The notes: generated by a model from the letters alone, not told the origin. Positions 35,945-46,070 are shown, numbered from the stretch's first letter. The stretch: DNA of 64,000 nucleotides from Curtobacterium sp. SGAir0471 (GCF_005490985.1 NZ_CP027869.1:2108001-2172000), one strand, 5' to 3'. Program-made: numbers and translations.

Positions 35945-35990
35945 ACGGACGGGAGGCGCGGTGCCAGCTGGCACTGCGCCTCCCGTCCGT
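35945..35990. terminator. Palindrome between convergent terC and smc (family copy 6)
   Basis: 23-base arms beginning ACGGACGGGAGGCGCGG, one G-T wobble, centred on AGCT. Confidence 0.75.
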
Positions 35991-36056
35991 CTGCTCGGTC
36001 GGTCCGCGCGGCGCGGGCGCCGAGGCAGCCGTCCCGTTCCGCTCCGATCCGTTCCG

Positions 36057-36115
36057 TTCCGCGAGAGCGACAGACCGCCGCGAACCGTTCGCGGCAGGCT
36101 GTCGCTCCCGCGGAA
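36057..36115. repeat. Nested inverted repeat with GCGAGAGCGACAG arms
   Basis: Outer arms of 17 bases (36057-36073 and 36099-36115, one wobble) enclose a second perfect hairpin GCCGCGAA / TTCGCGGC (36077-36084 and 36088-36095). Outer arms match the element at 24432-24486. It lies in the 235-base gap between terC and smc, which shows no gene. Confidence 0.55.
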
Positions 36116-36166
36116 CGATCCGGTGGCGGTCGGGCCGCGGGTGGGGGGGCGCGGGCGCAGGCGGCG

Positions 36167-39100
36167 CTACGCGACCGCGTCGGCGGGCTCGCGCCGCTGC
36201 ACGCGCTGGCCGACCACGGCGGAGACGCCGTCCTGGCGCATCGAGACGCCGTACAGTGCGTCGGCGATCTCCATCGTGCGCTTCTGGTGCGTGATCACGA
36301 TGAGCTGCGACGACTCCCGCAGCCGCTCGAACACGGTCAGCAGTCGCCCGAGGTTGGCGTCGTCGAGCGCCGCCTCGACCTCGTCCATGATGTAGAACGG
36401 CGACGGCCGGGCGGTGAAGATCGCGACGAGCAGGGCCACCGCTGCGAGCGAGCGCTCCCCGCCGGACAGCAGCGTCAGCCGGTCGATCTTCTTGCCCGCT
36501 GGCTTCACCTGGACGTCGAGCCCGGTCGTGAGCAGGTCGTCCGGGTTCGTCAGGGTGATCGACCCCGTCCCGCCCGGGAACAGGATCGGGAAGATCACGT
36601 CGAACGCGGCCTTCGTGTCCTCGAACGCCGCCTCGAAGATCGTCTGCATCTTCGTGTCGAGCTCCTCGATGATGGTGAGGAGGTCGGCGCGGGTCTTCTG
36701 CAGGTCGTCGAGCTGCTCGGCGAGGAACGCGTGCCGCTGCTCGAGCGCCTGGAACTCCTCGAGCGCGAGGGGGTTGACCTTGCCGAGCCGGCCGAGGTCC
36801 CGCTCCGCCGCCGCGAGCCGCTGCTCCTGCTCGGCGCGGACGTACGGCACCGTCTCGACGTCGGCCGGGTCGACCTCGTCGGTGGCGTCCAGCTCGGGCA
36901 GCGCCGGGCCACCGGGCAGGGTCGACTCGGCGTCGACGAGCTCCGGCACGTCGCCGTCAGCGGCGGCGACGTCGGCGTCGGCGTCGGCGACGTCGGCTGC
37001 GCTGGCCGGCGCGGCACCGGCGCCGTCCGGTCCCGCGACCGCTGCCTCCCCCGACGCCACAGCCCGGGCCCGCTCGGCCTCGCGGTGCCGCCGGGCGAGC
37101 ACCCGCGGATCCACCAGGACGTCGACCGGCACCGGGACGTCGGGCCCGTACTCCGCGACGAGCACGGCCTCGTTCAGTCCGAGGTCGCTCTGCGCCCGGT
37201 CGAGCACGCCGGACACGTGCAGCTTCTTCTCGTAGATCTCCATCTCGAGCGAGTGCACGCCGTCGGTGATGGTCTGCAGCCGCTCGCGGAGCTCGCGCTC
37301 CTCGTTCCGGACGACCTGCAGCTCCGTGTTGCGCTTCGTGCGCTCGGCTTCTTCCGTCGCGAGCCGCACGCGGGCCTCGGCAAGGGACCGGTCGACCGCT
37401 CCGAGCACCCCCGGCAGGTCCGCCAGGACGCCCTCCGCCACCGCGATCTGCCCGCGGCGGATCACCGCCAGCCGCGCTGCTTCCTCTGCAGCCGCACGCT
37501 CGGCCTCGAGCTGCCGCTGCAGCCCCGCAGCACGGTTCCGCTCCGAGCGGGCGCGCTCCCGCACGGTCTCGACCTGGATGCGCTGCTCGATCTCCGCGGC
37601 GCGTGCTGCCTCGACGGCGTCCTGCAGCGCCGGACGGCCGGACGCGTCGACGACGGGTCGCGCTCGCTCCTCGAACGTCCGCAGCTCCTCCTCGGCCTCC
37701 GCCAGGGCACCGTCGGCGGCCTCGACCGCACCGTCCGTCTCGGCCAGGGCGGCGCGCAGGCGCTCGACCTCGGCAGCGGCGTTCTCGGCTCCGGCACGGA
37801 CCGCCGCACTCGAGCGGTCGTACTCGGCGACCGCCGCGGTGTGTTCGCGCAGTGCCCGGTCGGCGTCGTCCGCCACGCGGCGCGCCTCCTCGACGTCCTG
37901 ACGGGCGGCCTGGAGGCCCGTGGCTGCGTCCGCCGCGTCGGCCGCCACCGCGTCGCGGCGGCCCTGTGCGTCGTCCCGCTCCGCCACGAGCTCGATGCGC
38001 GACACCGTGCGCGCGCCGCCACCGGTCACCCGGACGGTGCGGACGAGGTCACCCGACCGCGTCACGACCGTGGCGTGCGGGGCGGCCGCGAGCACGGCCT
38101 CCAGGTCGACGTCGTCCGACACCGCGACCAGCGTCGTGCGGAGCACCGCGGTGATCGCGGGCGGCCCCTGCACCACGTCGAGTGCCGGTCGCACACCCGC
38201 CGGCAGCGAGCCGGGGAGCCCCGGCCCGTCGAGCTCCGCGTCCGCGACGACGACGTCGACGCGGCCGAGGTCGGCCTCGCGCGCGTGCGCGACCGTGGCG
38301 AGGGCCGTGTCGCGGTCGGCGGCGAGCACCGCGTCCGCCAGCCCGTCGAGCGCGGCGGCGACGGACGCCTCGAAGCCGGCCTCGACGGTCAGGGCGTCGG
38401 CGAGCCGACCGAGCACGCCGGCGCGCCGGGCGTCGATGACCGCCTGCGAGCCGTCGCGGACGTCGATCGACATGCCGAGTGCCACGACCCGGGCGTCGAG
38501 GGCGTCCCGCTCGCGCTCGAGCGCGTGCAGGCGGTCGCGCAGGGCGTCACGCGCGGTCTGCGCTGCCTCGAGCCGCTGGCGCGCGGTGTCGTGCGCGGTG
38601 GCGAGCGCGTCCGCGTCCACCCCCTCGGAGGGGTCGTCGCCGATCGCGTGCAGGGCAGCAGCGGCGCGGGCCGCCCGCTCCTCGGCCTCGGCCAGCGCGC
38701 GGGTGCGCCGGTCGCGGTCGGCGGCGACGGCGGTGCGACGCGACCGCTGCGCGTCGACGGCGTTCCGGAGGCGCTGGGCCTCGAGGTCGTGCTGCGACAC
38801 GAGGGCGGCCTGCGCGGCGATCTGCTCGTCGAGGGCGTCCAGGTGGGCCCGGGCCTGCTCGACCGCGGCAGCCGCTGCCCCGGAGCCCGCCGCCATCTCC
38901 GCTGCACGGGCCTCGAGCCGTTCGGCCTCGGCCCGGACGCCCTGCACGCGCTCGGGCGTGATGGTCGGTCCCTGCTGCGGCGCGTCGGCCTGCTGGGCGA
39001 GGAACATCAGGCGCTGGTTCGCCAGGCTGGACAGCCCGCGGAGTCGCTCCTGCACGCTCTCCAACCGGTGCACCACGGTCCGGGCGCGGTCGACGGCGTC

Positions 39101-39934
39101 GCCGACCATGCTCTGTTCGACCTGCTGCTGCCGGACACGGGTCTGGTCGAGCCGCTCCTGCAGGACGATGCGCTCGGACTTCCGACCGGCCTCGACCTCC
39201 TGGTGCTCGTGGAGCTCGCGGCGCAGGCGGACGACGTCGTCGGCCAGGATCCGGGCCTTCGCGTCGCGCGCCACCGCGGCGACGGACTGCGCCTTGCGGG
39301 CGACCTCGGCCTGTCGGCCGAGGGGCTTCAGCTGCCGGCGGATCTCCCCCGCCAGGTCCGACAGCCGCGTCAGGTTCGTCTGCATGGCGTCGAGCTTCCG
39401 GAGGGTCTTCTCCTTGCGACGCCGGTGCTTGAGGATGCCCGCCGCCTCCTCGATGAACCCGCGGCGGTCCTCCGGGGTGGCGTGCAGCACCTTGTCGAGC
39501 TGGCCCTGCCCGACGATGACGTGCATCTCACGGCCGAGCCCGGTGTCGCTCAGCAGCTCCTGCACGTCGAGCAGGCGGCAGTTCTCGCCGTTGATGGCGT
39601 ACTCGCTGCCGCCGTTGCGGAACAGCGTGCGGGAGATCGTCACCTCGGAGTACTCGATCGGCAGCAGGCCGTCGGTGTTGTCGATCGTCAGGAGCACCTG
39701 CGCGCGACCGAGCGGCCCGCGCGTCGAGGTGCCGGCGAAGATGACGTCCTCCATCTTGCCGCCGCGGAGGGTCTTCGCTCCCTGCTCCCCCATCACCCAC
39801 GCGAGGGCGTCCACCACGTTCGACTTACCGGAGCCGTTCGGCCCGACGATGCAGGTGACCCCGGGCTCGAACGCGAACGTCGTCGGCTGCGCGAAGGACT
39901 TGAACCCCTTGATGGTGAGGCTCTTCAAGTACAT
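36167..39934 (-). CDS. smc: Chromosome segregation protein SMC
   Basis: 1255 residues. Head with Walker A GPNGSGKSN (31-39), long coiled coils, a hinge near the middle (about 500-650), and the C-terminal head with signature LSGGERSLAAVAL and Walker B FYIMDEVEAALDD. It compacts chromosomes with ScpA and ScpB. A stretch of roughly residues 960-1030 near the C-terminal head is Ala/Asp-rich and low in complexity, an unusual insertion. The ATG has GGAG seven bases upstream; a TAGCCT that overlaps the mutM stop is a candidate -10, in addition to read-through from mutM. Confidence 0.98.
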   Translation of the reverse strand: MYLKSLTIKGFKSFAQPTTFAFEPGVTCIVGPNGSGKSNVVDALAWVMGEQGAKTLRGGKMEDVIFAGTSTRGPLGRAQVLLTIDNTDGLLPIEYSEVTISRTLFRNGGSEYAINGENCRLLDVQELLSDTGLGREMHVIVGQGQLDKVLHATPEDRRGFIEEAAGILKHRRRKEKTLRKLDAMQTNLTRLSDLAGEIRRQLKPLGRQAEVARKAQSVAAVARDAKARILADDVVRLRRELHEHQEVEAGRKSERIVLQERLDQTRVRQQQVEQSMVGDAVDRARTVVHRLESVQERLRGLSSLANQRLMFLAQQADAPQQGPTITPERVQGVRAEAERLEARAAEMAAGSGAAAAAVEQARAHLDALDEQIAAQAALVSQHDLEAQRLRNAVDAQRSRRTAVAADRDRRTRALAEAEERAARAAAALHAIGDDPSEGVDADALATAHDTARQRLEAAQTARDALRDRLHALERERDALDARVVALGMSIDVRDGSQAVIDARRAGVLGRLADALTVEAGFEASVAAALDGLADAVLAADRDTALATVAHAREADLGRVDVVVADAELDGPGLPGSLPAGVRPALDVVQGPPAITAVLRTTLVAVSDDVDLEAVLAAAPHATVVTRSGDLVRTVRVTGGGARTVSRIELVAERDDAQGRRDAVAADAADAATGLQAARQDVEEARRVADDADRALREHTAAVAEYDRSSAAVRAGAENAAAEVERLRAALAETDGAVEAADGALAEAEEELRTFEERARPVVDASGRPALQDAVEAARAAEIEQRIQVETVRERARSERNRAAGLQRQLEAERAAAEEAARLAVIRRGQIAVAEGVLADLPGVLGAVDRSLAEARVRLATEEAERTKRNTELQVVRNEERELRERLQTITDGVHSLEMEIYEKKLHVSGVLDRAQSDLGLNEAVLVAEYGPDVPVPVDVLVDPRVLARRHREAERARAVASGEAAVAGPDGAGAAPASAADVADADADVAAADGDVPELVDAESTLPGGPALPELDATDEVDPADVETVPYVRAEQEQRLAAAERDLGRLGKVNPLALEEFQALEQRHAFLAEQLDDLQKTRADLLTIIEELDTKMQTIFEAAFEDTKAAFDVIFPILFPGGTGSITLTNPDDLLTTGLDVQVKPAGKKIDRLTLLSGGERSLAAVALLVAIFTARPSPFYIMDEVEAALDDANLGRLLTVFERLRESSQLIVITHQKRTMEIADALYGVSMRQDGVSAVVGQRVQRREPADAVA

Positions 39935-39966
39935 GCGGGTCTCCGGGTGCTCGGTTGCGCGTCAGG

Positions 39967-40938
39967 CTAACGCGTGCGGCGGCGCGGAGCGGGTTGGCAC
40001 ACGGGGCACCGGTGGCTGGACCGGTTCATGAACGCCTCGCGCACGATCGTCGTGCCGCACCGCGGGCAGGGCTTCCCCTGCTGCCCGTACACCGCGAGAC
40101 GCTGCGAGAAGTACCCGGACTGCCCGTTCACGTTGACGTACTGCGCGTCGAAGCTCGTCCCACCGTCCTCGAGTGCTCGGGCGAGGACACTACGGACCTC
40201 GGCGAGGAGCCGGTGCAGGTCGGCCCGGGGCAGGCGGTCGGCCGGACGATCGAAGTGCAGCTTCGCGGCCCAGAGCGACTCGTCGGCGTAGATGTTGCCG
40301 ATGCCGCTCACGACGCCCTGGTCGAGCAGGACGCGCTTGATGCCGCTCGAGCGCTTGCGGGCCATCGCGACGAACCGGTCGTCGTCGAAGGCGGGGTCGA
40401 GCGGGTCCCGTGCGATGTGCGACACCTGCGTCGGGATGCTCCGTCGCCACGGCGCGTCCGGCTCGCGGGCGTCGACCGCCCCGGCGGACCCGGCGGGCGC
40501 ACCGTCCACCGTCGGCACCATGGCGTCGATCGCCATCGAGCCGAAGGTCCGCTGGTCGACGAACTCGAGCTCGACCGGCGCCTCGGGGCGTCCGTCGCGA
40601 TCAGGACCAGCTGGCTGCACGTCGATGAGGATGCGCCGGTGCCTGGCGGCCGGGCGGTCACGACCGAGCAGCACCTGACCGGACATCCCGAGGTGCGTGA
40701 CGAGGGCCTCGGGGCGGTCGCCGTCGTGCTCCGGGACCAGGGGGAACCACATGAACTTGCCCCGCCGCACGGCAGCGGCGATCGTCCTGCCGGTCAGCCG
40801 TTCGGCGAAGTCCTCCGCCGGACCGTCGTGCCGGGTGAGTGCGCGGTCGTCGACGACGTCGACGTGCAGCACGCGGGCGCCGCTGACGGCGGGTTCGAGG
40901 CCGGCACGGACGACCTCGACCTCGGGGAGTTCGGGCAC
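39967..40938 (-). CDS. mutM: Formamidopyrimidine-DNA glycosylase
   Basis: Excises 8-oxoguanine. 323 residues: catalytic Pro2 and Glu3 (MPELPEVEVV), the H2TH region KRVLLDQGVVSGIGNIYADE, and the C-terminal zinc finger CPRC...CPVC. It is about 40 residues longer than the common form because of Asp/Gly/Pro-rich loops between residues about 95 and 170. Lies four bases after rnc and 32 bases before smc, the usual rnc-mutM-smc order. Confidence 0.96.
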   Translation of the reverse strand: MPELPEVEVVRAGLEPAVSGARVLHVDVVDDRALTRHDGPAEDFAERLTGRTIAAAVRRGKFMWFPLVPEHDGDRPEALVTHLGMSGQVLLGRDRPAARHRRILIDVQPAGPDRDGRPEAPVELEFVDQRTFGSMAIDAMVPTVDGAPAGSAGAVDAREPDAPWRRSIPTQVSHIARDPLDPAFDDDRFVAMARKRSSGIKRVLLDQGVVSGIGNIYADESLWAAKLHFDRPADRLPRADLHRLLAEVRSVLARALEDGGTSFDAQYVNVNGQSGYFSQRLAVYGQQGKPCPRCGTTIVREAFMNRSSHRCPVCQPAPRRRTR

Positions 40939-40942
40939 GCGG

Positions 40943-41668
40943 TCAGGCCGCCCGGCCGGAGAGCCGCGTCCACGCCTCGAGCGCGGCGGCCATCTCGGCG
41001 GTCTTCTTGCTCGTACCGGAGCCCGTCGACACGTCCTCGCCCTGGAGCACGACGGTCGCGTGGAAGGTCTTGTCGTGGTCCGGGCCCTCCTCGGTCACCC
41101 GGTAGGCCGGGTTGCCGAGGGACAGGCTCGCCGCGAGCTCCTGCAGGCTCGTCTTCGGGTCCATGGCGGCGCCGAAGCGGTCCGGGTCGACGAGCAGCGG
41201 CTCGACCAGGCGCAGCACCAGGTCCGTCGCGGCGTCGGGGCCGGCGGACAGGTACGTCGCACCGATCACGGCCTCGACCGTGTCGGCCAGGATGGATGCC
41301 TTGCCGCGGCCGCCGGTCTGCTCCTCGCCCTTTCCGAGGCGCAGGTAGGAGCCGAGCCCGATCATGCGGGCGATCTCGGCCAGGGCGACCGTCGAGACGA
41401 GGCTGGCACGCCGCTTGGCGAGTTCGCCCTCGTCGAGGTCGGGGAAGGACCGGAAGAGCTTCACGGTCACGGCCTGGCCGAGGATGGAGTCCCCGAGGAA
41501 CTCGAGGCGCTCGTTGTGCTTGATGCCCCCGTGCTCGTACGCGTAGGAGCGGTGCGTGAGGGCGAGCTGCAGGAGCTCGGCGTCGATCTCGACGCCGAGG
41601 ATGCCCTGCAGACGAACGACGTCCGGCCCCACGGGGCGGGACCCCGTGGTGCCGGACGTCGCGGTCAT
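40943..41668 (-). CDS. rnc: Ribonuclease III
   Basis: 241 residues: endonuclease domain with signature HNERLEFLGDSIL and the second metal-binding DTVEAVIGA block, then a double-stranded RNA-binding domain (about 165-235). Processes rRNA and structured mRNAs. It starts 13 bases after rpmF and ends four bases before mutM. Confidence 0.97.
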   Translation of the reverse strand: MTATSGTTGSRPVGPDVVRLQGILGVEIDAELLQLALTHRSYAYEHGGIKHNERLEFLGDSILGQAVTVKLFRSFPDLDEGELAKRRASLVSTVALAEIARMIGLGSYLRLGKGEEQTGGRGKASILADTVEAVIGATYLSAGPDAATDLVLRLVEPLLVDPDRFGAAMDPKTSLQELAASLSLGNPAYRVTEEGPDHDKTFHATVVLQGEDVSTGSGTSKKTAEMAAALEAWTRLSGRAA

Positions 41669-41681
41669 CGGTCGAGTCCGA

Positions 41682-41885
41682 TCAGACGTCGGCGACCTTG
41701 CGGCCCTTGTACTCCATGTACAGGGCGGTGCCGGCCGAGTCCTCGACGACCTTCGCGCGGTGCGGGAGGCTGTAGGTGACCTTGCCGTTCTCGATCGTCT
41801 TCACGAGCTGGACCGGCGCGGCCTTCCACTGCGAACGACGGGCGTGCGTGTTGGCACGGGACTGCTTGCGCTTGGGAACGGCCAT
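41682..41885 (-). CDS. rpmF: 50S ribosomal protein L32, cysteine-free form
   Basis: 67 residues beginning [20 protein letters not shown]. There are no cysteines at all, so this is the zinc-independent form of L32 rather than the zinc-ribbon form. The C-terminal half ([16 protein letters not shown]) is typical of Actinobacteria. Lies between DUF177 and rnc. Confidence 0.97.
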   Translation of the reverse strand: MAVPKRKQSRANTHARRSQWKAAPVQLVKTIENGKVTYSLPHRAKVVEDSAGTALYMEYKGRKVADV

Positions 41886-41928
41886 GGTGGTTCTCTTTCG
41901 GTTGGTCGGTGGTCGGTGTCGAGGTGCG

Positions 41929-42522
41929 TCAGGCCGTACGGCCGTCGCCCTCGGGGCTCTGGTCGGGGGTGCTGTCGTCGGCGCCGCCGCGCTCCGCGTC
42001 GGTACCGGTGCCCTGGAAGCCGCTCAGCGCGGCCCAGCGCGGGTCCAGGACCTCGCGCGGGGTGACCTCGCCGAGGTCGGCCAGCCGCTCACCCGTGACG
42101 GGGTCGAGACCGGGGCAGTCCGGTCGGCAGACCGGCTGGAACGGCAGCGACAGCACCACCGCATCTCGAACGACCGGTTCACAATCCACGTGGTCATCGT
42201 GAACGAAGAAGTCGAAATCCTCCGAGACATCGTACGCGAAGAGCTCGGCGAAATCGACCTCGACCGGTTCGCTGATGTCGATGAGGCATCGCGAGCACTC
42301 ACCCGTGGCCTCGGCGGAGGCGTGCCCGGACACCAGGACGCCTTCGTGGAGACCCTCGAGCTTCACGTCGAGCTGCATCGTGGTGCCCTCGCGCACGGCG
42401 ATGACGCCGGCACCCATCGCGTCCGGCACCTCGATGTCGAGCGAGTGCTCGCGCATCTCGCCCGGCCGGTGCGCGAGGTCGCGCACGCGCAGGGCGTAGG
42501 GGCTGTTCACGGGGGAAGACAC
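41929..42522 (-). CDS. DUF177 (YceD-family) protein
   Basis: 197 residues. The YceD core has [16 protein letters not shown] and a second cysteine pair in CRPDCPGL; the C-terminus is acidic and disordered. The family is linked to 23S rRNA maturation and nearly always precedes rpmF. The GTG at 42522 is chosen because TAGGCT ends eight bases upstream (leaderless pattern); an in-frame GTG at 42552 is possible but lies before that hexamer. Confidence 0.9.
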   Translation of the reverse strand: MSSPVNSPYALRVRDLAHRPGEMREHSLDIEVPDAMGAGVIAVREGTTMQLDVKLEGLHEGVLVSGHASAEATGECSRCLIDISEPVEVDFAELFAYDVSEDFDFFVHDDHVDCEPVVRDAVVLSLPFQPVCRPDCPGLDPVTGERLADLGEVTPREVLDPRWAALSGFQGTGTDAERGGADDSTPDQSPEGDGRTA

Positions 42523-42530
42523 GATCGACA

Positions 42531-42536
42531 AGCCTA
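42531..42536 (-). promoter_or_regulatory. Candidate -10 (TAGGCT) for DUF177-rpmF-rnc
   Basis: Minus-strand TAGGCT ending eight bases before the GTG at 42522. Confidence 0.45.
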
Positions 42537-42631
42537 GCGCGATCTCCCGCACACGTCGAGGACGTCTGGAGCGCGGCGTGTCAGCGACTGCGGTGCGTCA
42601 GCGGCCGAGGGGCGACAGCGGTCGCCGCCAG

Positions 42632-43126
42632 TCAGCGGCCGAGGTGCTGCGCCAGCGCCTCCGCCACGACGCCCGGCACGTACGGCGTGACGTCGCCGCC
42701 GAGCGTCGCGACCTGGCGGATGAGCGAGCTCGACACGTGGGCCCGCGACGCCTCGGGGAGCAGGAAGACCGTCTCGACGTCGGCGAGGTGCCGGTTCATG
42801 ATCGCCATCGGCGTCTCGTACGCGACGTCCTCGCCCGAGCGGACACCCTTCACGAGCACGCCGGCGCCCACCTGGCGGCAGTAGTCGACGAGGAGCCCGG
42901 AGGTCCACTCCCCGACCCGCACCGTGTCCGGGACCCCGGTCTCGACGAGCGACCGCTCGATGAGCCGCACCCGGTCGGCGGCGGCGAACATCGCGGGCTG
43001 CTTGTCCGGGTTGTGCACGACGAGCACGTGCACCTCGTCGAACAGCCGCGCGGCACGACCGATGACGTCGAGGTGCCCGAGGGTCACGGGGTCGAAGGAT
43101 CCGGGGACGACGGCGATCTGGGCCAT
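42632..43126 (-). CDS. coaD: Phosphopantetheine adenylyltransferase
   Basis: Penultimate step of coenzyme A synthesis. 164 residues with the nucleotidyl-transferase motif [14 protein letters not shown] (T/HxGH type) and the C-terminal [21 protein letters not shown] ends seven bases before the ATG, suggesting a leaderless mRNA. In many Actinobacteria coaD follows rsmD directly; here rsmD is on the other side of recG. Confidence 0.97.
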   Translation of the reverse strand: MAQIAVVPGSFDPVTLGHLDVIGRAARLFDEVHVLVVHNPDKQPAMFAAADRVRLIERSLVETGVPDTVRVGEWTSGLLVDYCRQVGAGVLVKGVRSGEDVAYETPMAIMNRHLADVETVFLLPEASRAHVSSSLIRQVATLGGDVTPYVPGVVAEALAQHLGR

Positions 43127-43133
43127 GTCCGCC

Positions 43134-43139
43134 ACGCTA
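43134..43139 (-). promoter_or_regulatory. Candidate -10 (TAGCGT) for coaD
   Basis: Minus-strand TAGCGT, seven bases before the coaD ATG and within the gap after recG. Confidence 0.45.
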
Positions 43140-43152
43140 CCGGCCGTCGGGG

Positions 43153-45384
43153 TCAGTTCTTCCCGAGGAAGGCGGCGTCGGACTCGTCGAGCCGCCGTGC
43201 CAGGGCCTCGCGGAGGGCCGGGTGGTCCCGCAGCTCGGGGTCGGGCTCGAGCACGCGCTCGGCCTCGCCCCGGGCGTCGACGATCAGGTCCGCGTGCTCG
43301 ACGACCCGGAGCAGGTTCAGCGACGACCGTCCGCCGGACTGCCGTTCGCCGAGCACGTCGCCCTCGCGCCGGAGCTCCAGGTCGACGCGGGCGAGCTCGA
43401 AGCCGTCGTCGGACGCCGCCACCGCGTCGACGCGCTCGCGTGCGGTGGTCTCGGCCTCGGCCGTGGTGACGAGCAGGCACACGCCGGCGTACTGGCCGCG
43501 ACCGATGCGTCCGCGCAGCTGGTGGAGCTGGGAGACCCCGAAGCGGTCGGCGTCGAGCACCGCCATCATCGACGCGTTCGGCACGTCGACGCCGACCTCG
43601 ATCACGGTCGTCGCCACGAGCACGTCGACGTCGCCGGCCGCGAAGGACGTCATCACGCGGTCCTTCTCGTCGGCGGTCATCCGCCCGTGCAGCACCTCGA
43701 TCCGTCGCCCCTGCAGGACCGGCATGGCCCGCATCCGCTCGGCCGTCGCGAGGACCGTGGCCGGTGCACGCTTCGGGGTGTCGTCCTCGCTGGGCTCGGG
43801 GCCGCCGTCGTCCTCGGCGTGTGCGTCGTCGATCGCCGGGCACACCACGAACGCCTGGCGCCCGTCGGCGAGCTCCTCGGCCATCCGGGTCCAGATCCGC
43901 CCCTCCCACCCGGGGTGCTCGGCCAGCCCGACGGCGAAGGTCTCCACCCCGGCACGGCCGGACGGCAGCCCGGTGATGGTGGAGACGTCGAGGTCGCCGA
44001 ACACCGTCATCGCGACCGTGCGCGGGATCGGGGTCGCGGTGAGGACGAGCACGTGCGGCGGGGTCGCGCCCTTGGTCCGGAGGGCCTCGCGCTGCTCGAC
44101 ACCGAACCGGTGCTGCTCGTCGACGACGACCAGGCCGAGCTCCGCGAAGTCGACCCGGTCGCCGAGGAGCGCGTGCGTGCCGACGACGAGCCGCGAGCTG
44201 CCGGACGCCGCTGCGAGCAGGGCCCGGCGGCGTTCGTCGGTCGACTGCGACCCCGTCAGGATGACCGGTCGGAGCTCCGCCGCCAGGTCGGGGCCGAGGA
44301 ATTTCACGATCGAGCGGAGGTGCTGGGCGGCGAGCACCTCGGTCGGGGCGATGAGGGCCGACTGCCCGCCGGACTCGGCGACCGTGAGCATGGCCCGGAT
44401 CGCCACGAGGGTCTTGCCGGAGCCGACCTCGCCCTGCACCAGCCGGTGCATCGGCCAGTCCCCTGCCAGGTCGTGCGCGATCTCGGCGCCGACGGCCTGC
44501 TGGTCGTCGGTCAGCGTGAACGGCAGCGAGGCGTCGAAGCGCTCGAGGATCCCGCCGGCGGTGGCGGTCCGCGGGGTCGCCGCGGTCGCGCGGGCGGCGA
44601 TCCGTCGCTGCACCAGCGCGGTCTGCAGCACGAACGCCTCGCGGTAGCGCAGCGCGTCCTGCGCCCGCTTGAAGTCGGCGACCTTCTCCGGGCGGTGCAG
44701 GAGTTCGAGCGCACGGCGGAACGGCACCAGGCCGAGTCGCGTCCGTGCGGGTGCCGGGATCGGATCGGGCAGGTCGGGCAGGGTGTCGAGGACGACCCCG
44801 ATCGCCTTCGCGATCTGCCACGAGGTCAGCGACGCCGTCGCCGGGTAGATCGGGATCGGCTGCCGCGACCAGCGGATGGCCTCTTCGTCCTCGGGGTCGG
44901 CGGTCGCGCGGGGGTCGTCGCGGTCGAACAGCTCGTAGTCCGGGTGGGCGAGCTGCCTGGCGCCGCGGTAGTCGCTGACCTTGCCGGCGAAGATCCCGCG
45001 GGCACCGGGCACGAGGTCCTTCGTGCGCCAACCCTGGTTGAAGAACGTCAGCGTGAGCAGACCCTTACCGTCGCCGATCTTCGCCTCGAGGATCGAGCCG
45101 CGACGCGCGCGCATGGTCCGCTCGCGCACGTCGATGACCTCGGCCACGATCGTCACCGACTCGCCGATCGCGAGCGAGTCGAGCGCGGTCAGCGCCCCGC
45201 GCTCCGCGTACCGCCGGGGTGCGTGCTCGAGGAACTCGCCCACGGTGCGGTGTCCGAACGCCTTCTCGATCGCCGTCGCCGTGCGGCCGCCGAGGACCCC
45301 GCTCAGCTTCGCGTCGAGGGGCGCGGGGCCGAGGTCGGGCCGCACCGGCGGTGCCGCGGTGTCGGGGGTGTCGGAGGTGACCAC
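43153..45384 (-). CDS. recG: ATP-dependent DNA helicase RecG
   Basis: Remodels stalled forks and Holliday junctions. 743 residues: N-terminal wedge/OB domain (about 60-190), then helicase motifs [26 protein letters not shown], and [11 protein letters not shown], followed by the TRG region. An acidic stretch ([13 protein letters not shown]) is inserted between motifs III and IV. The GTG at 45384 follows TACCGT by six bases. Confidence 0.96.
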   Translation of the reverse strand: MVTSDTPDTAAPPVRPDLGPAPLDAKLSGVLGGRTATAIEKAFGHRTVGEFLEHAPRRYAERGALTALDSLAIGESVTIVAEVIDVRERTMRARRGSILEAKIGDGKGLLTLTFFNQGWRTKDLVPGARGIFAGKVSDYRGARQLAHPDYELFDRDDPRATADPEDEEAIRWSRQPIPIYPATASLTSWQIAKAIGVVLDTLPDLPDPIPAPARTRLGLVPFRRALELLHRPEKVADFKRAQDALRYREAFVLQTALVQRRIAARATAATPRTATAGGILERFDASLPFTLTDDQQAVGAEIAHDLAGDWPMHRLVQGEVGSGKTLVAIRAMLTVAESGGQSALIAPTEVLAAQHLRSIVKFLGPDLAAELRPVILTGSQSTDERRRALLAAASGSSRLVVGTHALLGDRVDFAELGLVVVDEQHRFGVEQREALRTKGATPPHVLVLTATPIPRTVAMTVFGDLDVSTITGLPSGRAGVETFAVGLAEHPGWEGRIWTRMAEELADGRQAFVVCPAIDDAHAEDDGGPEPSEDDTPKRAPATVLATAERMRAMPVLQGRRIEVLHGRMTADEKDRVMTSFAAGDVDVLVATTVIEVGVDVPNASMMAVLDADRFGVSQLHQLRGRIGRGQYAGVCLLVTTAEAETTARERVDAVAASDDGFELARVDLELRREGDVLGERQSGGRSSLNLLRVVEHADLIVDARGEAERVLEPDPELRDHPALREALARRLDESDAAFLGKN

Positions 45385-45390
45385 GCGACC

Positions 45391-45396
45391 ACGGTA
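45391..45396 (-). promoter_or_regulatory. Candidate -10 (TACCGT) for recG
   Basis: Minus-strand TACCGT ending six bases before the recG GTG. Confidence 0.4.
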
Positions 45397-45492
45397 CCGG
45401 GCGGGTCCGACGTGCTGCGCGCCTCCCGGCAGACCTGTGGAGACCGCCCGCCCGGTGCAGACCGCCCGGCCTGTGGAGCGGGTGCAGGCCGC

Positions 45493-45498
45493 TACGGT
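45493..45498 (+). promoter_or_regulatory. Candidate -10 (TACGGT) for rsmD
   Basis: TACGGT ends six bases before the rsmD ATG at 45505. Imperfect direct repeats containing CCTGTGGAG (45434 and 45470) lie just upstream. Confidence 0.4.
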
Positions 45499-45504
45499 GG
45501 CAGC

Positions 45505-46065
45505 ATGACCCGCATCATCGCCGGCGCTGCCGGTTCCACGACGCTCCGGGTGCCGAAGTCCGGCACCCGGCCGACGAGCGACCGCGTGCGCGAGGCCCTG
45601 TTCTCGTCGCTCGGCGCACGCGGGCTCGTGGAGGGCACCTCGGTCGCGGACCTCTACGCGGGGACGGGCGCACTCGGACTCGAGGCGGCGTCGCGCGGCG
45701 CCGCGGAGGTCGTGCTCGTCGACCGGGCGTCCGCCGCCGCGCAGGCGTGCCGCGCGAACGCGAAGGCCGTGCAGCAGCGGGTGCCCGGCGTGCGCGTCGA
45801 CGTGCAGCCGCAACCGGCGCTCGGGTACCTGCGCAGCACGGTCCGGACCTTCGACCTGGTGTTCATCGACCCGCCGTACGACGTGGCCGAGCAGGAGATC
45901 GCCGACGTGCTCGAGGCGCTCGTGCCACGGCTCACGCCGGGCGCGGTGGTCGTCGTCGAGCGGAGCAAGCGGTCGCCGGAGCCGACGTGGCCGGCCGGGC
46001 TCGAGCCGTTCAGCAAGCGCAGCTACGGCGAGACCGTGGCGTGGGAGGCCGTCACCCCGGCCTGA
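45505..46065 (+). CDS. rsmD: 16S rRNA (guanine966-N2)-methyltransferase
   Basis: 186 residues. N-terminal RIIAGAAGSTTLRVPKSGTR, SAM site DLYAGTGALGLEAASRGA and catalytic DPPYD (near residue 124). It is divergent from recG and convergent with thiL, while the surrounding block runs on the minus strand; that is an inversion relative to the common recG-rsmD-coaD order. Confidence 0.96.
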   Translation: MTRIIAGAAGSTTLRVPKSGTRPTSDRVREALFSSLGARGLVEGTSVADLYAGTGALGLEAASRGAAEVVLVDRASAAAQACRANAKAVQQRVPGVRVDVQPQPALGYLRSTVRTFDLVFIDPPYDVAEQEIADVLEALVPRLTPGAVVVVERSKRSPEPTWPAGLEPFSKRSYGETVAWEAVTPA

Positions 46066-46070
46066 CGCGG

